A DNA stretch of 64,000 nt from Saccharothrix tamanrassetensis (GTDB lineage: Bacteria; Actinomycetota; Actinomycetes; Mycobacteriales; Pseudonocardiaceae). The notes beneath the pieces are model-generated. The model saw only the letters and a list, made by a program, of their open reading frames with translations, made no database searches and was not told the DNA's origin. Positions 15,455 to 23,193 of this stretch are shown here, one piece after another (within the stretch, counting starts at the first letter, position 1; the number at the start of each line of letters is the position of its first letter). The stretch covers positions 287,942-351,941 of the forward strand of contig NZ_JACHJN010000010.1 of the NCBI RefSeq assembly GCF_014203665.1, in the 5' to 3' direction. The position numbers were made by a program, and so were the translations under genes.

Positions 15455-16588
15455 ATGACGCAGCCGTGGACCGTCGGCGTCGAGCAGGAGTTCCTGCTCG
15501 TCGACCCGGAGTCGCGCCGACCCGTGCCCAAGGCCGAGGCAGTCGCCCAGTACGCGGGCGAGCAGTTCGACGTGCAGCGGGAGCTCACGCCGTTCCAGAT
15601 CGAGGTGGCGACGCCGGTCTGCCACACCACCGCCGAGCTGGCCGAACAGGTCCTGCTCGGCCGCAAGCACCTGGCCGAGGCCGCGCAGGCCGTCGGTTGC
15701 CGGCTGCTCGCGTCGGCCGTGCCGCCGGTCGGCACGGCCGGGCCCCCGCCGGGCACCGACGACCCGCGCTACCGGTTGATGGAGTACTCGCACCGCAGGC
15801 TGCTCGGCGGGCAGGGCGTGTGCGGGATGCACGTCCACGTCGGCGTACCGGATCGGGCGACCGCCGTCCGCGTCTCGAACGCGCTGAGACCGTGGCTGCC
15901 GACGCTGCTCGCGCTGAGCGCGAACTCCCCGGTCGAACAGGCCGCGGACACCGGGTACGCGAGCTGGCGGTCGATCGTCTGGTCGCGCTGGCCGGTCGGC
16001 GGACCGCCGCCGCACGTGGACTCGGCCGAGCACTACGACCGCCTGGTGCGGACCCTCGTGCACACCGAGGTCGTGCTCGACGAGAAGATGGTCTACTGGG
16101 ACGTGCGGCCGTCGTCGCACGTCCCGACGGTGGAGGTGCGGGTCGCGGACATCCCGCTGACCACCCAGGACGCCGTCGTCATCGCCGAACTCATCCGGGC
16201 CTTCGCCCGCACCGCCGGCTCCTCCGCCGAACCGCCCGATCGGGTGGACGACGTGCTGCTGCGGGCCGCCTACTGGCGTGCCGCGCGCGACGGCGTGGAC
16301 GGTCTGGCGGTCGACCCGCGCACCGGGCACCTGCTGCCGGCCCGGGACCTGGCCGCCGAGCTGGTCGCGCTCAGCGCCGACGCGCTGAGCGATGCGGGCT
16401 CACTGTCCGTCGTGGAACATCACCTGGAATGGTTGCGTTCGAACGGGAGCGGGGCGGCCCGGCAACGCCGGGCGTTCGGTGCCTCGCCCGACGCGCGTGA
16501 CCTGGTCGACCTGGCGCTGGCCGAAACCGTCGCCGAAGGCCACGCCGGACTACCGTGGACAACGCACCGCACCGGCGGTGTGCGATGA
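15455..16588 (+). CDS. glutamate-cysteine ligase family 2 (YbdK-like carboxylate-amine ligase)
   Basis: 377 aa. WTVGVEQEFLLVDP at the start, ELTPFQIEVATPVCH, MEYSHRRLLGGQGVCGMHVHVGV and ASWRSIVWSRWP are GCS2 hallmarks: metal and substrate residues (VEQEF Glu, MHVHVG His). Enzymes of this group ligate glutamate to amines or cysteine; the true substrate is not readable, since mycothiol-making actinomycetes do not normally use glutathione. It ends in an ATGA overlap with a possible STAS start. A SigF-type promoter lies directly upstream. Confidence 0.88.
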   Translation: MTQPWTVGVEQEFLLVDPESRRPVPKAEAVAQYAGEQFDVQRELTPFQIEVATPVCHTTAELAEQVLLGRKHLAEAAQAVGCRLLASAVPPVGTAGPPPGTDDPRYRLMEYSHRRLLGGQGVCGMHVHVGVPDRATAVRVSNALRPWLPTLLALSANSPVEQAADTGYASWRSIVWSRWPVGGPPPHVDSAEHYDRLVRTLVHTEVVLDEKMVYWDVRPSSHVPTVEVRVADIPLTTQDAVVIAELIRAFARTAGSSAEPPDRVDDVLLRAAYWRAARDGVDGLAVDPRTGHLLPARDLAAELVALSADALSDAGSLSVVEHHLEWLRSNGSGAARQRRAFGASPDARDLVDLALAETVAEGHAGLPWTTHRTGGVR

Positions 16589-16602
16589 GAGAGGAGACCG
16601 GC

Positions 16603-16962
16603 GTGCCAGAACCCGCGGCAACGCTCGCGTCCGTTCGGGTCGATCAGCCGTCGGACGGCGTGGTGGTGCTGCACGTGTCGGGTGAACTGGACACGAGCAG
16701 CGCGGACGAGCTGGCCAGTCCGTTGAAGAGCAACCTGGTGACGGGTGTGCGGGCCGTGGTGGTGGACCTGCTCCAGGTGCGGTTCCTCGGTTCGGCGGGC
16801 CTGGAGTCGCTCGTGACGGGTAGCAAGCGGGCCGACGAGCTCGGTGTGCCGCTGATCGTCGTGGCGGCCGGTCGGGCGGTGCTGCGCCCGATCGAGGCGA
16901 CCGGCCTGGCCTCGGTGTTCACCATCGTGGCGACTGTCGACGAGGCCTTGGCGAAGGTCTGA
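16603..16962 (+). CDS. STAS-domain anti-anti-sigma factor
   Basis: 119 aa. VVVLHVSGELDTSSADELAS, AVVVDLLQVRFLGSAGLESL and the following strand-helix pattern are a complete STAS domain; the serine in FLGSAG is the expected phosphorylation site. Such proteins release sigma factors by binding RsbW-type kinases. GTG 16603 has AGGAG at 6 nt; an alternative ATG at 16585 overlaps the ligase stop. Natural partner would be the anti-sigma factor at 11806. Confidence 0.85.
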   Translation: MPEPAATLASVRVDQPSDGVVVLHVSGELDTSSADELASPLKSNLVTGVRAVVVDLLQVRFLGSAGLESLVTGSKRADELGVPLIVVAAGRAVLRPIEATGLASVFTIVATVDEALAKV

Positions 16963-17035
16963 CCGAAGTCGTCCTCGCCCGGCTCGTGAGAGCCCGGTGG
17001 ACGCCAGAGGGCTCGACGGACTGCGCGGACGGCGC

Positions 17036-17078
17036 GGCGCACTGCCCCCGACAGGGGCTCCCACGGGGGCAGTGCGCC
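17036..17078. terminator. bidirectional hairpin terminator
   Basis: Perfect 14-bp stem (GCGCACTGCCCCC core) with a 15-nt loop between the converging STAS and deaminase genes. Confidence 0.75.
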
Positions 17079-17145
17079 CGCCGCCGACCAGCCCTGGCCG
17101 ACGTGCGTCGCCCTGACCGGTGTCGGTCTTCCCGACCGGTGGCGC

Positions 17146-17589
17146 TCAGTCCCGGCCGATGTCCTCGAACCACAGCTCGGGGTGGGCGGCGGTGAAGTCG
17201 CCCATCAGCTCGACGCACGCGGTGTCATCGAGCACGGTGATGCCGACACCGTGCTCGGCCAGCCAGTCGTGACCACCGTGGAACGTCCGCGCCTCACCGA
17301 TCACCACTCGGGGGATCCCGAACTGACGGACGAGGCCGCTGCAGTACCAGCACGGTGACAACGTGGTGACCATGATCGTGTCCCGGTAGCCCTTCCGCCG
17401 GCCGGCGTTGCGGAAGGCGGCGGTCTCGGCGTGCGTGGACGCGTCCCCGTCCTGCACGCGGCGGTTGCGCCCGCGGCCGAGCAGCGTCCCGTCCGAGGTG
17501 AACAACGCGGCGCCGATCGGGATCCCGCCCTCGGCCAGCCCGGCACGGGCCTCCTCCACGGCAACGGCGAGCATGTCTCGTGCGTCCAC
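17146..17589 (-). CDS. zinc-dependent cytosine/guanine-type deaminase
   Basis: 147 aa cytidine-deaminase-like fold. The zinc motif is complete: HAETAAFRNAG (His and catalytic Glu) and SPCWYCSGLV (two Cys). The pattern THAETAAFRNAGRR...TTLSPCWYC resembles cytosine and guanine deaminases of the Fcy1/GuaD group rather than tRNA adenosine deaminase. Starts at GTG 17589; an ATG five codons inside is an alternative. Stands alone between a terminator and the CHAT gene. Substrate is inferred only. Confidence 0.8.
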   Translation of the reverse strand: MDARDMLAVAVEEARAGLAEGGIPIGAALFTSDGTLLGRGRNRRVQDGDASTHAETAAFRNAGRRKGYRDTIMVTTLSPCWYCSGLVRQFGIPRVVIGEARTFHGGHDWLAEHGVGITVLDDTACVELMGDFTAAHPELWFEDIGRD

Positions 17590-17639
17590 GGCCTCAACCT
17601 ACCGTCGCCACCGGTCGCCCCGTCGACCACGGACGGCCG

Positions 17640-20252
17640 TCAAGCACCGAAACAGAGAAAGCCCACGCTCGCCGCGAAGGCCAAATCCCCATCGCCCGCA
17701 TACGCCTCCTGCGCCCCCGCCAGAGCGACCGCCGGCGTCTGCCCCTCGCCCAACCGCCGATGCAGGTCCACCATCAACGGCGTGGTCGTCTCAGCCGGCA
17801 CCGGCACCACGGGCGCGACCAGGGTCCGCGTGCCCAGGCCCAGCAAAGCCGCCGTGAAGCCCATCAGCTCATCCCCGGGCCGAACCGCCGACAACCCCGA
17901 ATCGCACGCCGACAGCACGACCCGGGCAGGCGGCGTGCGCAGCCGCTCCAGGTCGTAGACCGTCAACGGCCCATCAGCCAGTTCCAAGGCCGAGAACAAC
18001 GGGTTGTCCGCGCGGAACGAGCCGTGTGCCGCGACGTGCGCCAAAGGCGCGCCGTCCATGGCCGACGCCACCGCGTCGACCGTCGCGGCATCCCCCACCA
18101 ACACCGACGCCTCACCCGCGAGCGGCCTGATGGCGGCGATCTCCGTCGGCGCGGCGGGCAACCGGGGTCCGGCTGCCAACACCGCCCGGTCGTGGGGCAC
18201 CCGGGAGGACGAAGCCGCGCGCAGCCACACCGTCGCGGACGGCACGACGGTCACCGAACGTCCCCGGCAACCGGGCAGCGCCGCCCACGGCAGACCGCCG
18301 AGCATCCCGGTGGGCGCCAGCACCAGGGCCCGGCCGTCGAGACGTCCGCGCAGCGGCACGAGCAACCGGCGGTCCAGAAGGGACGCCGCGTGTTCCGCAC
18401 CCGCTCGCACAGCGGTCTTGTCCACCTGCTCGGGCAGGGTCACCAGGCGGTGCAGCGCGAAGCGCAGGAGCCGGATCTCGCGCACCGCCCCCTCGACCGG
18501 CCCCAGCCGGTGCAGGCTGGCGCGACCGCCGGCCACCACCACGGCCAGCAGCGCGCCCTCGAAGTCGAGGTACTCCACGAGCGCCGCGTCCTCCAGCGCC
18601 CACGCCAGGTCACGCACCGCCGGCACCCGGTCCACCGCGCCGCCGCCGCTGGTCTGCCGGGTCAGCTCGCGCACCCGTTGCTCGCCGCGCAGTTGCCGCT
18701 GCCGCAGAGCCGCCGTCGGCTTCCCGGCCGACAGCGCCACGTCGATGTCCGACGTCACCGCGCGCAACTCGGCCAGCGCGTCGGCCAGGCCCGAGTCCTC
18801 CGGCGGACGCGCGGGCGTCATGCGCAGTGCCCCGGCGCGCCAACTCTCCGCCCAGCTCAGCACCCTCCCGGCGTGCCCGCTCGCCACGGCCGACCGCAAT
18901 CCCTCCAACGCCAGCGCCTTGCCCTGCGCCCCGCTCAACGCCCGCAGCTCCGCCGCACCCAGCGACACCCGGTACTCGTCGAGCAGCACGAGCCCGCGGC
19001 GCAACGCGAGCTGCGCGCCCCGAGCGTTGCCCTCCAGGTCACGCCGCAGCGCCTCGGCGTACCAGCCCTGCACGCGGTGCGCCGCCGGGCCGCCCCGGCG
19101 GGCGGCGCCGGCCGCCGTCAGCTCCACCAGGGCGCGCCGCTCGTCGCCCAGCTCGCGGGCGATCAGCGCGGCGTCCACGCGGGCCTCCAGGCCCGCCATG
19201 CGCCAACCCAGTTCGTCCAACCTGGACGCCACCCGTGCCATCGCCGTGCACAACCCGCGCGAACGGTCACCGCTCAGGTACGCCGCGCGCAGCTCCAGGT
19301 GCCGTGCGCCGACCTCCCACACCTCGCGCTTCTCGCGCCGGAAACCCTTGCGCGCCAACACGGCCAGCCGCACGGCCAGCTCCAAGTCGTCCTCCATCAA
19401 CGCGATCCGCGCCCGGTAGAACAGCGCCTCGGACCGGGCCAGCACCAGGCTCTTGCCCAGTTCCGCCAACGCCCGGTCGGCCGCCGCCCGCGCCTCTTCC
19501 AGCAGCGGCACGGACACCAGCAGCTCCAGCCGGTTGATCAGCAGCGCGGGGCGGGGCACCTCCAGGCGTCGGTACTCGCGCTCGGCCTCGGCGAACATGG
19601 TCAGCGCCCGCGGCACGTCGCCGGCGCGGGACGCGGAGATGCCCGCGTTCCACCGCACGTCCGCGACGGCCAGCTCCTGGTCCAGGTCCCGGTACAGGGC
19701 GGCGGCGCGGTCGAAGTCCTCGTCGGCCGCCCGCAGGCCTCCGGTGTAGGCGCGCAGCAGGCCGCGGTTGTTTCGGGCACGGGCCTCGCCCAGCTTGTCG
19801 CCGTCCCGGCGGGCCGCGTCGATCGCCCAGTTGTACTCCCGTTGCGCCTCGTCGTAGCGGCACAGGTAGTGCAGCACCAGCCCGCGTTGCATCCGCGCGT
19901 AGTCCGCGTCCACGCCGCGCAGCTCGGGCAGTGCCGCGTTCACCGTGCGCAGCGCCTCCGCGTGCCGCCCGGTGTTGGACAGGACGAACGCGAGGCTCAC
20001 TCGCGCCAGTGCGGCGAGCCGTCCGGAACCGGCTTGTTCGGCGATCCGAACCGCCCTGCGCAGGTGTCTCAACGCCCCGTCGAAATCGTGCAGTTCGCGC
20101 AACGAAAGACCGATCGCGCGTTCCGCCACCGACGCTTCCCCGGCGTCGCCGACCGACCGCGCGGCCCGCAGCGCCGAACGGCCCATCACGATCGCCGCGT
20201 GCGGATCCCGTTGCCGGGCTTCCAGGGCAGCGGCGGCGGAAACCCCGGCCAC
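17640..20252 (-). CDS. TPR-CHAT caspase-like protease
   Basis: 870 aa. Residues about 1-560 are tetratricopeptide-like helical repeats (NRGLLRAYTGGLRAADEDFDR and similar). Residues about 600-868 form a CHAT domain with a full catalytic pair: His about 743 in VAAHGSFRADN and Cys about 783 in VVLSACDSG, and the usual closing VGFLCFG. CHAT proteases are caspase/separase relatives that cleave partners when a sensor domain is triggered. GTG 20252 is favoured (AAGG 7 nt before) over GTG 20258. Divergent from a subtilase gene, with a perfect palindrome between them. No signal peptide, so cytoplasmic. The nearest ECF sigma and second subtilase suggest one cassette. Confidence 0.9.
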   Translation of the reverse strand: MAGVSAAAALEARQRDPHAAIVMGRSALRAARSVGDAGEASVAERAIGLSLRELHDFDGALRHLRRAVRIAEQAGSGRLAALARVSLAFVLSNTGRHAEALRTVNAALPELRGVDADYARMQRGLVLHYLCRYDEAQREYNWAIDAARRDGDKLGEARARNNRGLLRAYTGGLRAADEDFDRAAALYRDLDQELAVADVRWNAGISASRAGDVPRALTMFAEAEREYRRLEVPRPALLINRLELLVSVPLLEEARAAADRALAELGKSLVLARSEALFYRARIALMEDDLELAVRLAVLARKGFRREKREVWEVGARHLELRAAYLSGDRSRGLCTAMARVASRLDELGWRMAGLEARVDAALIARELGDERRALVELTAAGAARRGGPAAHRVQGWYAEALRRDLEGNARGAQLALRRGLVLLDEYRVSLGAAELRALSGAQGKALALEGLRSAVASGHAGRVLSWAESWRAGALRMTPARPPEDSGLADALAELRAVTSDIDVALSAGKPTAALRQRQLRGEQRVRELTRQTSGGGAVDRVPAVRDLAWALEDAALVEYLDFEGALLAVVVAGGRASLHRLGPVEGAVREIRLLRFALHRLVTLPEQVDKTAVRAGAEHAASLLDRRLLVPLRGRLDGRALVLAPTGMLGGLPWAALPGCRGRSVTVVPSATVWLRAASSSRVPHDRAVLAAGPRLPAAPTEIAAIRPLAGEASVLVGDAATVDAVASAMDGAPLAHVAAHGSFRADNPLFSALELADGPLTVYDLERLRTPPARVVLSACDSGLSAVRPGDELMGFTAALLGLGTRTLVAPVVPVPAETTTPLMVDLHRRLGEGQTPAVALAGAQEAYAGDGDLAFAASVGFLCFGA

Positions 20253-20283
20253 GGACACACCTTATTACCGGAAGCCCTGTGGT

Positions 20284-20297
20284 AGCTTGATCAAGCT
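20284..20297. promoter_or_regulatory. perfect 14-bp palindrome between CHAT and subtilase genes
   Basis: AGCTTGATCAAGCT lies centrally in the 76-bp divergent spacer (20253-20328), where it could control both promoters as an operator. No resident DNA-binding repressor gene is adjacent, so the regulator is unknown. Confidence 0.5.
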
Positions 20298-20328
20298 CAG
20301 CACCCGTCGACGCTGCTGTGAGGCCTTC

Positions 20329-21531
20329 GTGTCCGAATCGTCGAACCGCCCCGAGCTGTACGAGAGAGCGTTCGAGCAGGCGATCAGGGAGCACAAGGAC
20401 CTCCGGCTGCACGCCGAGCGCGGTCGCGAGTTCCTGTTCGTCGCGCGCGAGCTGCTGACCATCCCCGAGGACGTCGACCGGGTGAGCCGGAAGCTGCGGG
20501 ACAACCGCGTCGACAACGAGCGGGGCCGCGATTTCGCGGGCATGGTCCGGCTGGTCCTGCCGCGCAACCCGGACGAGATCCCGAACATCGTGCGCCTGCT
20601 GCGCGATCCCCGGCAGTGGCCCGGCGAGCGGGTGCCGTTCGTGCAGCCGCACCACGCGGTCGTCGGCCACGGCGGCAACATGCACGGCCACCCCGGTCAG
20701 CCGCCGCACGTCGGCACGCCGCTCGCGGACCCGCCGAAGGGCTCCGAGGGCCGCGGCAAGGGCGTGGTCGTCGGCATCCTGGACACCGGCATCTCGAAGA
20801 CCGCCGCCACCGACCACCCGGCGTGGCTGGGCGGCGCGTTCGTGCCCAAGCCCGACGAGGTGGACGCCGCCTACGCGCACGACGACGTGTTCGCCCTGGA
20901 GGGCGGGCACGGCACGTTCGTCGCGGGAGTCGTGCGGCAGGCCGCGCCGGGCGTCCGGTTCGACCCGGAGAAGGTGCTGGACCCGTCCGGGCTGGGCACC
21001 GAAGAGGACTTCGCGCGGGCGCTGTCGTCGTTCGACGAGCAGGTGCACATCGTGAACGTCTCGCTGGGCTGCTTCACCCAGGACGACGTGGCCTCCGAGC
21101 CGATCCGCCGGGCGCTGCTGAAGCTGCCGAAGTCGGTCGTGGTGGTCGCGTCGGCGGGCAACCAGGGCACCAACCGGCCGAGCTGGCCCGCCGCGCTGCC
21201 CGACGTGGTCGGCGTGGCGGCGATCGCCGAGGAGCTCGACGGCACCCGCGCCCCGGCGTGCTACTCGAACTTCGGGCACTGGGTGAAGGCGTGCGCGATC
21301 GGCAACCGCACCAGCACCTACCTCAAGGGCAGGTGGGTGCTGCCGGGCGACCCGGCGGTGGACGTCTACGACCGGTGGGCGTACTGGCTGGGCACCTCGT
21401 TCGCCGCACCCCACGTGGCCGGCCGCATCGCGGAGACCATGACCACGCACGGCCTGTCCGCGACCGCAGCCCGCGACAAGCTGCTCACCGGAGCACCCTT
21501 CTTCCCCGGCTACGGAATTCTCGTGGATTAG
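20329..21531 (+). CDS. intracellular S8 (subtilisin-like) peptidase A
   Basis: 400 aa. Complete catalytic set: Asp152 in GILDTGIS, His194 in GGHGTFVAG, oxyanion Asn278 in AGNQG, Ser357 in GTSFAAPHVAG. A roughly 115-residue N-terminal domain (RLHAERGREFLFVARELLTI, then PFVQPHHAVVGHGGNMHG) precedes the protease and is shared with the paralogue at 23194. No signal peptide or membrane segment is seen, so it should act in the cytoplasm, unlike most secreted subtilases. GTG 20329 with GTGAGG upstream; divergent from the TPR-CHAT gene. A processed target or partner of the CHAT protease is a plausible role. Confidence 0.87.
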   Translation: MSESSNRPELYERAFEQAIREHKDLRLHAERGREFLFVARELLTIPEDVDRVSRKLRDNRVDNERGRDFAGMVRLVLPRNPDEIPNIVRLLRDPRQWPGERVPFVQPHHAVVGHGGNMHGHPGQPPHVGTPLADPPKGSEGRGKGVVVGILDTGISKTAATDHPAWLGGAFVPKPDEVDAAYAHDDVFALEGGHGTFVAGVVRQAAPGVRFDPEKVLDPSGLGTEEDFARALSSFDEQVHIVNVSLGCFTQDDVASEPIRRALLKLPKSVVVVASAGNQGTNRPSWPAALPDVVGVAAIAEELDGTRAPACYSNFGHWVKACAIGNRTSTYLKGRWVLPGDPAVDVYDRWAYWLGTSFAAPHVAGRIAETMTTHGLSATAARDKLLTGAPFFPGYGILVD

Positions 21532-21603
21532 ACGTATCCGGCGGGCACGTCCGCCCTCCGTAGTGTGTGGAAGCAACGAGGAGACCTGAGCCCAGGAGGG
21601 GCC

Positions 21604-22230
21604 GTGACCCCTGCACCCCCCATCGCCGCGCTGGTCAGCGCGGCGGCGCAGGGCGACCAGCGGGCCTGGAACGAGATCGTCGACCGCTACACGCCGCTGG
21701 TGCTCTCGGTGATCTACAAGCACCGGCTGCGCCCCGCGGACGCCGCCGACGTGAACCAGACCCTGTGGCTGCGCCTGGTGGAGCAGATCGGGCGGCTGCG
21801 CGATCCCGAAGCACTACCCGGCTGGATCTCCACGACCACCCGCAACGAGTGCCTGCGGATGCTGCGCATCCAGCAGCGCGTCCAGCCGTACGACCCGATG
21901 TCCGACGACGAGCCGGCCAGCCCGGTGGACGCGGTGGCGGACCTGGACGAGGAGCTGGAGGCGGCGCAGCGGCGGCAGGCGCTGCGGGACGGCTTCCGGC
22001 TGCTCTCCGAGCAGTGCCGGGAACTGCTGGCCAAGCTGATGGCCGACCCGCCGCCCAGCTACGCGGCCGTCAGCGAACAACTGGCGATGCCGGTCGGCAG
22101 CATCGGCCCGACCCGCATCAGGTGCCTGGAGAAGCTGCGCAAAACACCCGCGGTGATGGGTTTCCTGAACCCGCGGCCGGTCGGCGGAGGAGGTGTGCTC
22201 GGTGAGCGGTCCGGGGTGGGAAAGCGATGA
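21604..22230 (+). CDS. ECF-type sigma-70 family RNA polymerase sigma factor
   Basis: 208 aa. Region 2 is visible as GDQRAWNEIVDRYTPLVLSV, DAADVNQTLWLRLVEQI and LPGWISTTTRNECLRML; region 4 as LSEQCRELLAKLM and a closing helix-turn-helix with GSIGPTRIRCLEKLRKT. GTG 21604 is preceded by AGGAGG. It overlaps the following small gene by 29 bp. No anti-sigma with a membrane segment or zinc motif is adjacent, so the soluble small protein downstream is the candidate partner. Confidence 0.88.
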   Translation: MTPAPPIAALVSAAAQGDQRAWNEIVDRYTPLVLSVIYKHRLRPADAADVNQTLWLRLVEQIGRLRDPEALPGWISTTTRNECLRMLRIQQRVQPYDPMSDDEPASPVDAVADLDEELEAAQRRQALRDGFRLLSEQCRELLAKLMADPPPSYAAVSEQLAMPVGSIGPTRIRCLEKLRKTPAVMGFLNPRPVGGGGVLGERSGVGKR

Positions 22231-22660
22231 GGTGCTGCTGAGGGAGCTGACCGAGGCACTGGCCGAGGCACGCGACCTCCCGCCGGAGTTCGCCGAAGCG
22301 GGCCGCGCGGCCTACACGTGGCGCACCGTCGACGCCGAACTGATGCTGCTGACCAGCTACGACTCGATCCTGGACACCGACCTGGCCGCCCGTGCCCGAG
22401 CCGCGCTGACCGCCCGCCAACTCGTCTTCGACGCCGAGGGCATCTCCGTACAGGTGGAGGTCACCGAAGCCGGCGTGGCGGGCCAGGTGCTCCCCACCTT
22501 CCCCGGACGCGTCGTGCTGCTCACCGCGAACGGCCCGGTGGAGGACACCGACCTGGACGAGCTCGGCTGCTTCCTGCTCGGCCCACCACCCCCCGGCCCC
22601 GTGCGCTTCCGCATCGAGACCGACAACACCACCGTGGTAACCGACTGGGTCTGCGTCTAG
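22202..22660 (+). CDS. small soluble partner protein of the ECF sigma/CHAT cassette
   Basis: 152 aa, acidic, no membrane segment. I do not recognise a named domain. The N-terminal helix ELTEALAEARDLPPEF, then AYTWRTVDAELMLLTSYDS and a C-terminal beta-rich part (GPVRFRIETDNTTVVTDW) form a pattern I associate with proteins that follow ECF sigma genes in actinobacteria. GTG 22202 lies 8 nt after GGAGG and overlaps the sigma gene, so the two are coupled. It may hold the sigma in check or link it to the proteases; that is inference. Confidence 0.65.
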   Translation: MSGPGWESDEVLLRELTEALAEARDLPPEFAEAGRAAYTWRTVDAELMLLTSYDSILDTDLAARARAALTARQLVFDAEGISVQVEVTEAGVAGQVLPTFPGRVVLLTANGPVEDTDLDELGCFLLGPPPPGPVRFRIETDNTTVVTDWVCV

Positions 22661-22692
22661 CCCCGTCGCGGCGACCTTCGTTCGCGACGGGG
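22661..22692 (+). terminator. hairpin terminator after the sigma-partner operon
   Basis: Perfect 10-bp stem CCCCGTCGCG / CGCGACGGGG with a 12-nt loop, starting directly after the stop codon. Confidence 0.7.
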
Positions 22693-22723
22693 CACTTCCC
22701 TGCCCACACCACGCACACCCCCG

Positions 22724-22800
22724 CCCACGGCCTGCGCGCCCCGCGCACACCTGCCGTTCGGCCGCGCCCCACCCACGGCCTGCGCGCCCCGCGCACACCT
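22724..22800. repeat. perfect 29-bp direct repeat
   Basis: 22724-22752 and 22772-22800 are identical (begin CCCACGGCCTGCGCG), 48 bp apart start to start. They abut the nested inverted repeat that follows. Confidence 0.8.
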
Positions 22801-22806
22801 CTGCCT

Positions 22807-22951
22807 CTGCGTGTCATCCCCGTATGGCCTGCCCGCAGGGAACCGCATGTGTCAAGGGCAGATCGGTCGCGCGACCACCGCACACCCATGATCGATCTGC
22901 CCTTGACGCATGTGGTTGTCTTTGACCTGGCCATACGGGGATGACACGCAG
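22807..22951. repeat. 145-bp nested inverted repeat (MITE-like or structural element)
   Basis: Outer arms 22807-22829 and 22929-22951 are perfect 23-bp inverted repeats (start CTGCGTGTCATCCCC). Inner arms 22846-22865 and 22893-22912 pair over 20 bp with one mismatch (CAAGGGCAGATCG core), and a 12-bp palindrome GGTCGCGCGACC lies at 22865-22876. No transposase is encoded. It could be a MITE-like insertion, a strong RNA structure or a protein-binding site. Confidence 0.8.
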
Positions 22952-23193
22952 ACCCACCGCCCTCAAAGCTCGAAGAGCTTTGCAGGGCTCTTGTGGAGAT
23001 CCTTGGCGGCCAGCCCGTCCGGCGAGGACGCCCTTACGCCCTTCAGACGAGACCCCTTCCGGCAGGACACCCTTCAGCAAGGCCCCCTCCGGCAAGCACG
23101 CTTTTCAAGCGAGCCCCACCCCCTCCCACCCTGCTAGGTTGAACGAACCCCCCTCACCCCGACAGTTTCACGACTGCTGTGGAGAGGTGTTCC
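22952..23193. other. non-coding spacer with a short hairpin and degenerate repeats
   Basis: No convincing gene. CAAAGCTC-GAA-GAGCTTTG forms an 8-bp hairpin at 22964-22982. From about 23020 to 23110 there are degenerate CCCTTC...CCGGCA units of roughly 40 bp. The last 40 bp should carry the promoter of the second subtilase. Confidence 0.55.

Noticed and set aside
17580..20285. Long plus-strand frame opposite the CHAT gene
   Set aside because: No recognisable motifs; the CHAT frame has a catalytic dyad and TPR helices.
22807..22951. Insertion sequence
   Set aside because: No transposase or clear target duplication; only the inverted ends are seen, so I call it a repeat element.
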